5,145 nt of DNA from Porticoccaceae bacterium (GTDB taxonomy: Bacteria; Pseudomonadota; Gammaproteobacteria; Pseudomonadales; Porticoccaceae), in assembly GCA_017858295.1 (NCBI GenBank), contig JAFMBU010000126.1, forward strand, positions 1 through 5,145, given 5' to 3'. Shown here piece after piece: positions 1-5,145 of the stretch. The notes below the pieces were generated by a model. It was not told where the DNA came from. It saw nothing but the letters and a program-made list of their open reading frames with translations, and ran no database searches. Every line of letters starts with the position of its first letter. Within the stretch, counting starts at the first letter, position 1. The position numbers were made by a program, and so were the translations under genes.

Positions 1-1127
1 GAACCGATTACGCCAGCCACGTTGGGACCCATGGCATGCATCAGCAGGAAGTTTTGCGGATTGGCATCCAAGCCCACCTTGTTGGCCACTCGCGCGGCCA
101 TGGGCACTGCCGAAACACCGGCGGCACCAATCAACGGGTTAACCTTGTGCTTGGCAAAGACATTCATCAGCTTGGCCATCAACACACCTGAAGCAGTACC
201 TATACAAAAGGCCACGGCACCCAGGGCGAGAATACCCATGGTTTCCGGATTGAGGAATTTCTCGGCGCTCATTTTTGAGCCCACACCCAGACCCAGGAAG
301 ATGGTGACAATATTGATCAATGCATTTTGAGCCGTATCACTGAGACGGTTTACCACGCCGCATTCGCGCATTAGATTACCGAAACAAAACATCCCTAATA
401 ATGGCGCAGCATCTGGCAGCAACATGGCCACTAAAACTAACAGCGCCAGAGGGAAGACAATGCGTTCAGCTCTGGTCACTGGGCGCAGCTGAACCATGGT
501 GATCTGGCGTTCCGCTGGCGTCGTTAGGGCGCGCATAATTGGCGGCTGAATAATGGGTACCAGGGCCATATAGGAGTAGGCTGCCACAGCAATGGGCCCA
601 AGCAGGTCCGGCGCTAACTTACTGGTAACAAAGATCGCCGTGGGGCCATCTGCACCACCGATAATACCGATGGATGCCGCCTCCTGAATGGTGAAGTCGA
701 AGATGCCAAAATGACTGAGAGCCACAGCCCCCACCACAGTGGTAAAGATACCCACCTGAGCCGCAGCACCTAACAATAGCGTCTTAGGGTTGGCCAACAG
801 AGGACCGAAGTCGGTCATGGCGCCAACACCCATAAAGATCAACAGCGGAAATAATCCAGTCTCGATACCGGCGTGATAAATATAGTAGAGCAAGCCACCC
901 GGGCTCTCCATATGACCCATGGCATCGTAAACCGGCGCGGCATCAAAGCCTGCTCCCGGAACATTGGCCAAAATAGTACCAAAACCGATTGGCACCAATA
1001 GTAGAGGTTCAAAGCCTTTGCTGATGGCGAGATACAACAGGCCAAGACCGACCAGCATCATGACCAGCTGACCCGCTTGAATCTGTGCTAGACCTGAACT
1101 GGCCCATAAACTGAGTAGATTATCCAT
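1..1127 (-). CDS. oadB: Oxaloacetate decarboxylase beta subunit, Na+ pump (partial, C-terminus off the window)
   Basis: Inner-membrane subunit that decarboxylates the carboxybiotin carried by OadA and couples this to Na+ export. 375 codons are visible, then two bases of the next codon at the window edge. From memory of family C-termini about 15 residues are missing. The protein is very hydrophobic, consistent with the roughly nine-helix family fold. It contains GAMTDFGPLLANP, GGADGPTAIF (157-166), AAYSYMALVPIIQPP, NPLIGAAGVSAVPMAAR (330-346) and HAMGPNVAGVIG at the visible end. Residues D160, Y186, N330, G334, S339 and R346 match Klebsiella D203, Y229, N373, G377, S382 and R389, implicated in Na+ transport, at a constant offset of 43. 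The offset reflects absence of a segment after about residue 60 that the Klebsiella protein has. The ATG lies 15 nt after the oadA stop and has an AAGGAG site. Related MmdB/GcdB subunits are similar, but the adjacent oadA supports oxaloacetate. Confidence 0.95.
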   Translation of the reverse strand, partial: MDNLLSLWASSGLAQIQAGQLVMMLVGLGLLYLAISKGFEPLLLVPIGFGTILANVPGAGFDAAPVYDAMGHMESPGGLLYYIYHAGIETGLFPLLIFMGVGAMTDFGPLLANPKTLLLGAAAQVGIFTTVVGAVALSHFGIFDFTIQEAASIGIIGGADGPTAIFVTSKLAPDLLGPIAVAAYSYMALVPIIQPPIMRALTTPAERQITMVQLRPVTRAERIVFPLALLVLVAMLLPDAAPLLGMFCFGNLMRECGVVNRLSDTAQNALINIVTIFLGLGVGSKMSAEKFLNPETMGILALGAVAFCIGTASGVLMAKLMNVFAKHKVNPLIGAAGVSAVPMAARVANKVGLDANPQNFLLMHAMGPNVAGVIG

Positions 1128-1138
1128 TTTTCAAACGA

Positions 1139-1144
1139 CTCCTT
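1139..1144 (-). promoter_or_regulatory. Ribosome binding site of oadB, overlapping the oadA stop codon
   Basis: On the minus strand AAGGAG shares its first two bases with the TAA stop of oadA and sits 11 nt before the oadB ATG. It is the strongest Shine-Dalgarno sequence in the window. Its overlap with the stop suggests that ribosomes finishing oadA can re-initiate on oadB (inference). Confidence 0.75.
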
Positions 1145-2936
1145 AAGCCAGGGTTAGCAACACATCGCCGACGGTTACGCTGTCGCCACTCTTTGCTCTG
1201 AGCTCAACAATTTGACCGGCTTTTGGCGCACTCACTGATGTCTCCATCTTCATCGCCTCAAGGATCACAATGCTCTCCCCTTCGCTGACCTGCTGCCCGG
1301 GCTGCACTAGCATCTTGACTACGGTTCCCGCTAGAGGTGCAGTTACTGGGTCGCCACCGGTTGCAGCAACTGCAGCGCTGGGCGCTGCAACAGCTGCTCC
1401 AGCTCCAGCAATGGCACTGACATCGCCGCCGTCGCTAACGGCAACCGTATAAGAGACACCCTCAACTTCAACGGTATAAATTTCTTCGCCTGCATCGTTG
1501 GTTTGGACTGCCGCTTTGCCTGTAGGTACAGGTTCAAAGGCATCGGGGTTATCTTTGTTCTGTAAGAACTTGAGACCCACCTGAGGGAACAGAGCATAGG
1601 TCAGGACATCATCAACCTGCCCTTCTCCGCTACTCAGGTCAAAACCGTGCTCTGCAGAGAGGCCTTCAAGCTCTAAGGTCAATGCTTCCAGCTCCGGTGC
1701 GATATTGTCCGCGGGACGACAGGTGATTGCCTCTTCCCCTTCATCCAAAACTCGGGCCTGTAATTCAAGATTCATCGGTGCTGGTGTAGCTCCGTATTCG
1801 CCGCGCAATACCCCAGAGGTCTCTTTGGTAATCGACTTGTAACGCTCACCGGTGAGTACATTTAACACTGCCTGGGTGCCAACGATCTGCGAGGTGGGCG
1901 TAACCAGTGGAATAAAACCAAGGTCTTCGCGCACGCGAGGAATTTCAGCGAGCACTTCGTCGATGCGATCTTCGGCGCCCTGCTGACGCAGCTGGCCTTC
2001 CATATTGGTAAGCATGCCACCAGGCACCTGAGCCACTAAGATACGTGAATCAACACCGCGCATGGAACCTTCAAATTCGGCGTATTTTTTCCGCACTTCT
2101 CTAAAGTAAGCGGCAATTTCCTCCAGCTTGACTATATCCAGGCCCGAGTCGCGCTCGGTGCCTTTAAAGATTGAGACCACGGATTCCGTCGCCGAGTGAC
2201 CGTAGGTCATAGACATGGACGAGATGGCGGTGTCGACACGGTCAATACCTGCCTCAGCACATTTCATAATGGTGCTGGTGGAGAGACCAGTTGTGGCGTG
2301 GGCATGCAACTGCAGCGGAATAGATACAGCCTGTTTAAGCTTGCTGACCAGTTCGAAACCCGTATAAGGAGTAAGCAGCCCGGCCATATCTTTAATACAG
2401 ATGGAGTGAGCCCCTGCATCTTCAAGCTGGCGACCCATATCCACCCAGCGGTCGATAGTGTGCACTGGGCTCACTGTGTAGGAGATCGTGCCCTGGGCAT
2501 GTTTGCCCACCTGAACCACTGCGCGCAGTGCGGTTTCAAGGTTGCGCATATCGTTCATGGCGTCAAATACGCGGAACACATCTATGCCGTTTATAGCAGC
2601 CCGTTCAACAAATTTCTCTACCACATCATCGGCATAGTGACGGTAGCCGAGAATATTCTGACCGCGAAACAGCATCTGCTGTGGCGTGTTGGGCATGGCT
2701 TTCTTGATCTCGCGAATGCGGTCCCAAGGGTCTTCACCCAAAAAGCGAATGCAGGAATCAAATGTAGCCCCACCCCATGATTCCATTGACCAGTAACCAA
2801 TTTGATCGAGCTTCTCAGCGATTGGCAGCATATCGTCGATACGCATACGGGTAGCAAAGAGAGACTGGTGCGCGTCGCGCAGAACAACTTCAGTAATGCC
2901 TAGGGCGGCAGGTGTCGAGGGCATATTCATGTCCAT
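1143..2936 (-). CDS. oadA: Oxaloacetate decarboxylase alpha subunit (carboxyltransferase plus biotin carrier)
   Basis: Peripheral cytoplasmic subunit that moves the carboxyl group of oxaloacetate to its own biotin, releasing pyruvate; OadB then decarboxylates the carboxybiotin. The 597 residues match the usual length of about 595. An N-terminal carboxyltransferase TIM barrel (about 14-290) carries RDAHQS with metal ligand D21, the catalytic lysine K182 in CIKDMAG, and metal ligands H211 and H213 in LQLHAHATTG. A conserved PYC/OadA domain follows (about 290-470, with PGGMLTNMEGQ around 305-315). Next is an Ala/Pro-rich flexible linker (about 508-530) and a biotinyl domain (531-597) with EAMKM and biotinylated K563, 34 residues from the end. 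It lies 28 nt after oadG and 15 nt before oadB. ATGs at codons 1, 3 and 5 are all possible starts and none has a clear Shine-Dalgarno site. The first is used here. Pyruvate carboxylase subunit B is similar, but oadG and oadB next door settle the assignment. Confidence 0.97.
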   Translation of the reverse strand: MDMNMPSTPAALGITEVVLRDAHQSLFATRMRIDDMLPIAEKLDQIGYWSMESWGGATFDSCIRFLGEDPWDRIREIKKAMPNTPQQMLFRGQNILGYRHYADDVVEKFVERAAINGIDVFRVFDAMNDMRNLETALRAVVQVGKHAQGTISYTVSPVHTIDRWVDMGRQLEDAGAHSICIKDMAGLLTPYTGFELVSKLKQAVSIPLQLHAHATTGLSTSTIMKCAEAGIDRVDTAISSMSMTYGHSATESVVSIFKGTERDSGLDIVKLEEIAAYFREVRKKYAEFEGSMRGVDSRILVAQVPGGMLTNMEGQLRQQGAEDRIDEVLAEIPRVREDLGFIPLVTPTSQIVGTQAVLNVLTGERYKSITKETSGVLRGEYGATPAPMNLELQARVLDEGEEAITCRPADNIAPELEALTLELEGLSAEHGFDLSSGEGQVDDVLTYALFPQVGLKFLQNKDNPDAFEPVPTGKAAVQTNDAGEEIYTVEVEGVSYTVAVSDGGDVSAIAGAGAAVAAPSAAVAATGGDPVTAPLAGTVVKMLVQPGQQVSEGESIVILEAMKMETSVSAPKAGQIVELRAKSGDSVTVGDVLLTLA

Positions 2937-2964
2937 TTTGATGAGATTGGTTAGTGTTGGTAGA
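2937..2964 (-). promoter_or_regulatory. G-free oadG-oadA spacer without a Shine-Dalgarno sequence
   Basis: The 28 nt between the oadG stop and the first oadA ATG contain no G on the coding strand. They are rich in CAA and ACC, so no Shine-Dalgarno pairing is possible there. The nearest purine run (AAGAAG, the last lysine codons of oadG) is about 30 nt away. Translation of oadA may rely on coupling to oadG, ribosomal protein S1 or an unstructured leader (inference). Confidence 0.5.
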
Positions 2965-3216
2965 TTACTTCTTGCTGCGATGCTGATCGATCGCGGCCTG
3001 TATCACCTTGGCAATGCGCGGCTCAACGCTGGACTGCACTTGAGAAGTCGCAGTTGCGGCTGAGCTAAGAGCAAGCTCTGGCTGTTCAACAACCAGCTTA
3101 TTGACAACTTTCGACATCAGCGTGGTCACAGCCACCAGCAGGGTCAAAAAGGTAAAAACAGTGCCCATACCATAGAGCATCAGATCTAAGCCTTGCGAGA
3201 TCAGTGTTGAGTCCAT
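2965..3216 (-). CDS. oadG: Oxaloacetate decarboxylase gamma subunit
   Basis: Small membrane subunit that stabilises the Na+ pump: its single helix contacts OadB and its cytoplasmic tail binds OadA. The 83 residues fit the family. One transmembrane segment (about 14-36) carries the family hallmark GMGTVFTFLTLLV followed by TTLMS. A variable polar Ser/Ala/Gln-rich linker follows (about 45-65), then a conserved tail (RIAKVIQAAIDQHRSKK) ending in the typical His-Arg pair (H79, R80). Only one histidine is present, whereas the Klebsiella protein has a histidine cluster thought to bind Zn2+. The ATG at 3216 was chosen because AGGA stands 6 nt before it and the resulting N-terminus fits the family. 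An in-frame TTG seven codons upstream would place that site inside the gene. It is the first gene of the operon. Confidence 0.93.
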   Translation of the reverse strand: MDSTLISQGLDLMLYGMGTVFTFLTLLVAVTTLMSKVVNKLVVEQPELALSSAATATSQVQSSVEPRIAKVIQAAIDQHRSKK

Positions 3217-3222
3217 CGGAGA

Positions 3223-3226
3223 TCCT
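3223..3226 (-). promoter_or_regulatory. Ribosome binding site of oadG
   Basis: On the minus strand AGGA lies 6 nt before the ATG at 3216, which decides the start against the upstream in-frame TTG. It overlaps a GATC site (3221-3224). Confidence 0.65.
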
Positions 3227-3245
3227 AGAGAATACAAAATTGGTC

Positions 3246-3268
3246 AAAAAGCGATCAGGCTATGATCG
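3246..3268 (-). promoter_or_regulatory. Inverted repeat plus T-run in the oad leader (operator or attenuator candidate)
   Basis: A perfect inverted repeat with 6-nt arms (CGATCA at 3252-3257, TGATCG at 3263-3268) surrounds a 5-nt loop. Read towards oadG it is followed by one C and then five T (3250 to 3246), the layout of a weak intrinsic terminator. It lies just downstream of the predicted oad start site, so it could be a repressor operator, a 5' stem or an attenuator. The stem is short with only three G-C pairs, so strong termination is unlikely. Each arm holds a GATC. Confidence 0.4.
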
Positions 3269-3277
3269 GGAGGCAAA

Positions 3278-3305
3278 ACTATAGCAATACCGCGATTATT
3301 TGCAA
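3278..3305 (-). promoter_or_regulatory. Candidate sigma70 promoter of oadGAB
   Basis: On the minus strand TTGCAA (3305-3300, 4 of 6 matches to the -35 consensus) is followed after 16 nt by TATAGT (3283-3278, 5 of 6 matches to the -10 consensus). A start near 3271 would give a leader of about 55 nt before the oadG ATG. This is a motif match only. Confidence 0.45.
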
Positions 3306-3313
3306 GTATGGCT

Positions 3314-3341
3314 TTGCTTTCCGTCGCGGGAAACCTACAAT
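3314..3341 (+). promoter_or_regulatory. Candidate sigma70 promoter of argS
   Basis: TTGCTT (3314-3319, 3 of 6 to the -35 consensus), a 16-nt spacer, then TACAAT (3336-3341, 5 of 6 to the -10 consensus). A start near 3348 would give a leader of about 59 nt. The weak -35 makes this tentative. Its -35 element lies only 8 nt from that of the divergent oad promoter, so the two could compete for polymerase. Confidence 0.35.
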
Positions 3342-3352
3342 TCACCTCAATT

Positions 3353-3382
3353 TTTAGCCTCGCTCTTTAATTAGAGCCTAAA
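3353..3382 (+). promoter_or_regulatory. Bulged inverted repeat in the argS leader
   Basis: TTTAG (3353-3357) pairs with CTAAA (3378-3382), and GCTCT (3362-3366) pairs with AGAGC (3373-3377). This gives a 10-bp stem with a 4-nt one-sided bulge (CCTC) and a TTAATT loop. No T-run follows on either strand, so it does not look like a terminator. It would form near the 5' end of the predicted argS mRNA. Function unknown. Confidence 0.35.
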
Positions 3383-3390
3383 CCCGATTC

Positions 3391-3394
3391 AAGG
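3391..3394 (+). promoter_or_regulatory. Weak ribosome binding site of argS
   Basis: AAGG stands 12 nt before the ATG at 3407, with no better purine run closer. The spacing is long, so initiation may be moderate. The start is still favoured because the translated N-terminus (MRIKELLNQ) fits ArgRS proteins. Confidence 0.4.
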
Positions 3395-3406
3395 TAAGCC
3401 ACCATT

Positions 3407-5145
3407 ATGCGCATCAAAGAGCTTCTCAATCAGCGATTTTCCGCCGCCATGCAGGCTGCGGGAGTCCCCAGCGAATGCTCACCGACTCTGGCGCTAAGTG
3501 GCAAACCCCAGTTTGGCGACTATCAGGCTAATGGTGCCATGGGCGCCGCCAAGCGTTTAAAGATGAATCCCCGAGATTTAGCGGAAAAAATTATTCAACA
3601 GGTGGATCTCGACGGTATTGCCGATAAACTTGAAATTGCCGGCCCCGGCTTTATTAACATTCATCTGTGCAATGCATTCCTTACAGCCAGCCTGAGCAAA
3701 GATACGCTCTATACCAAGAGCGAATCTAATAAGGCCGGCGAGCGCCAAAATGTGGTGGTGGATTACTCCTCACCCAATCTCGCCAAAGAGATGCATGTGG
3801 GACACCTGCGCTCGACCATTATTGGCGATGCAGTGGCTCGCGTTTTGGAATATCAGGGTCATAACGTCCTGCGCCAAAACCATATGGGGGACTGGGGCAC
3901 TCAGTTCGGCATGTTGATTGCGGAACTGGAACAACAACTCAGCGAAGGAGAACAGGCGGAGTTGGCCCTGGGTGATTTAGAACTGTTTTATCAGCAGTCA
4001 AAAAAGCACTTTGACGCCGATCCAGAGTTTGCCGATACGGCCCGCGCCTATGTGGTCAAGTTACAGTCTGGCGATGCTCACTGCCGAGCGCTGTGGCAGA
4101 AGTTTATTCAAGTCTCCGTGGCCCATAATCTGGAGATCTATTCCCAGCTCAATGTCGGCCTTACCGCCGAGCATATTATGCCCGAGAGCGCCTATAACGA
4201 TGATCTGCAAAATGTTCTCGATGACTTGCAGGCAAAAAAAATAGCTGTCGAGAGCGACGGCGCACAGGTGGTTTTTCTCGACGAACTGGCTGACAAAAAT
4301 GGCAATCCCTCTGCGATGATTGTGCAAAAATCCGGTGGCGGTTTTCTCTATGCCACCTCGGATCTGGCCGCCATGCGTTACCGCGTTGGCCAACTGCAGG
4401 CCGACCGCATCCTCTACTTTATTGACGCGCGACAATCTCTGCATATGAAACAGGTGTTTGCCGCGGCCCGCAAAGCTAGCTATGTCTCCGATGCAGTGAG
4501 TCTCGAACATCACCCCTTTGGCACCATGATGGGTAAGGATGGCAGGCCGTTTAAAACCCGCAGTGGCGGAACCGTAAAGCTCGCCGATCTGCTAGTGGAA
4601 GCAGTGGAGCGTGCCGAACAGTTACTGCGCAGTAAAAATACCGATCTTGGCGAAGATGAGATTAGTAATATTGCCCGCAGCGTTGGCATTGGTGCAATCA
4701 AGTACGCCGACCTGAGCAAGACTCGCACCAACGATTATATTTTTGACTGGGATGCGATGCTCTCATTTGAAGGTAATACAGCACCCTATCTGCAATACGC
4801 CTACACTCGGATACGCAGTATTTTCCGCAAGGCCGGGATCAGTGCCGAAGACTTTAGCGCCGAGATCAGCATTACTGAGCCACAGGAAAAAGCCCTGATT
4901 ATGAAGTTACTGCAGTTTGATGATCTGGTAGATCAGGTTGCCGCTGAGGGCTATCCGCATATTCTGTGTAACTATGTCTACGAACTGGCCAGCGCCTATA
5001 TGACATTTTATGAGCACTGCCCGGTGCTAAAAGATGAAGTGCCCGAAGCTATTCAGAAAAGCCGTCTGCAACTGTGCAAGCTGACCTCAGAAACTATTGC
5101 CAAAGGTCTCGACCTGCTAGGTATTGAAGTGATGGAGAAGATGTA
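3407..5145 (+). CDS. argS: Arginyl-tRNA synthetase (class I)
   Basis: Cytoplasmic enzyme that attaches arginine to tRNA-Arg using ATP. There are 579 codons, then TA as the last two window bases, almost certainly the start of a stop: the length (E. coli about 577) and the ending GLDLLGIEVMEKM match complete family members. The ArgRS-specific N-terminal domain that recognises the tRNA elbow occupies about 1-88. The Rossmann catalytic core carries HVGH (130-133, the HIGH motif), NHMGDWGTQFG (158-168) and FLYATSDLAAMRYR (Y315, D319). The KMSK position reads FKTRSGG (382-388), the degenerate form usual in ArgRS. K127, just before HVGH, is the lysine reported to compensate. A DALR anticodon-binding domain begins near EGNTAPYLQYAYTR (about 455) and runs to the end. 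It is divergent from oadG across 190 bp. No frameshift or missing key residue is visible. Confidence 0.97.
   Translation, partial: MRIKELLNQRFSAAMQAAGVPSECSPTLALSGKPQFGDYQANGAMGAAKRLKMNPRDLAEKIIQQVDLDGIADKLEIAGPGFINIHLCNAFLTASLSKDTLYTKSESNKAGERQNVVVDYSSPNLAKEMHVGHLRSTIIGDAVARVLEYQGHNVLRQNHMGDWGTQFGMLIAELEQQLSEGEQAELALGDLELFYQQSKKHFDADPEFADTARAYVVKLQSGDAHCRALWQKFIQVSVAHNLEIYSQLNVGLTAEHIMPESAYNDDLQNVLDDLQAKKIAVESDGAQVVFLDELADKNGNPSAMIVQKSGGGFLYATSDLAAMRYRVGQLQADRILYFIDARQSLHMKQVFAAARKASYVSDAVSLEHHPFGTMMGKDGRPFKTRSGGTVKLADLLVEAVERAEQLLRSKNTDLGEDEISNIARSVGIGAIKYADLSKTRTNDYIFDWDAMLSFEGNTAPYLQYAYTRIRSIFRKAGISAEDFSAEISITEPQEKALIMKLLQFDDLVDQVAAEGYPHILCNYVYELASAYMTFYEHCPVLKDEVPEAIQKSRLQLCKLTSETIAKGLDLLGIEVMEKM

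Noticed and set aside
22..330. 102-codon open frame antisense to oadB
   Set aside because: It overlaps the conserved C-terminal half of oadB, including the NPLIG motif, with no independent support.
2196..2780. 194-codon open frame antisense to oadA
   Set aside because: It lies wholly inside the conserved carboxyltransferase domain of oadA, has no ribosome binding site or recognisable domain, and its composition is explained by the codon pattern of the opposite strand.
1143..2936. Pyruvate carboxylase subunit B or a methylmalonyl-CoA/glutaconyl-CoA decarboxylase system instead of oxaloacetate decarboxylase
   Set aside because: The alpha subunit joins an RDAHQS-type carboxyltransferase with a biotinyl domain and is flanked by oadG and oadB. 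Acyl-CoA decarboxylases use a different carboxyltransferase family and a separate biotin protein.
3217..3237. Upstream in-frame TTG start for oadG
   Set aside because: It would bury the AGGA site inside the gene and add seven residues not typical of the family.
3353..3382. Intrinsic terminator in the intergenic region
   Set aside because: The stem has no T-run after it on either strand, and no gene ends into this divergent region.
4061..4513. 150-codon open frame antisense to argS
   Set aside because: It falls inside the conserved catalytic core of argS and resembles no family I know; a shadow of the real gene.
5144..5145. argS running past the window or being truncated
   Set aside because: The length, the C-terminal sequence and TA as the last two bases fit a stop codon missing only its third base; only TAC or TAT would extend it.

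Overview
The window reads as a bacterial chromosome segment, most likely from a gammaproteobacterium. Two things suggest this: the compact gene order oadG-oadA-oadB and the close match of each protein to my memory of the Klebsiella/Vibrio versions. A marine or Na+-using lifestyle is an inference from the sodium pump, and the genus cannot be read from the sequence. No mobile element, CRISPR array, tRNA or rRNA is visible, and nearly all of the window is coding.

The left 3.2 kb, on the minus strand, is the oad operon in transcription order oadG (83 aa), oadA (597 aa), oadB (375 codons visible, C-terminus cut by the window edge). The gaps are only 28 and 15 nt. Together the products form the membrane-bound, biotin-dependent oxaloacetate decarboxylase Na+ pump. 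OadA transfers CO2 from oxaloacetate to its own biotin. OadB decarboxylates the carboxybiotin and couples this to Na+ export. OadG is the small assembly subunit holding OadA to OadB. All recognisable catalytic and Na+-site residues are present, so the pump looks functional.

Positions 3217-3406 are a divergent intergenic region of 190 bp. It holds a plausible sigma70-type promoter in each direction, an inverted repeat followed by a T-run in the oad leader, and a bulged stem in the argS leader. Five GATC sites fall in 85 bp spanning the oadG start and its leader.

The right 1.7 kb, on the plus strand, is argS (cytoplasmic arginyl-tRNA synthetase). It is complete apart from the last base of its probable stop codon. 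It has no functional link to the oad operon beyond sharing the divergent upstream region.

The window is mainly well-known housekeeping and bioenergetic genes, and I see no evidence of a new multi-gene system. The observations most worth a second look are in the control sequences: the oad leader hairpin, the GATC cluster, and the G-free leader without a Shine-Dalgarno sequence in front of oadA.
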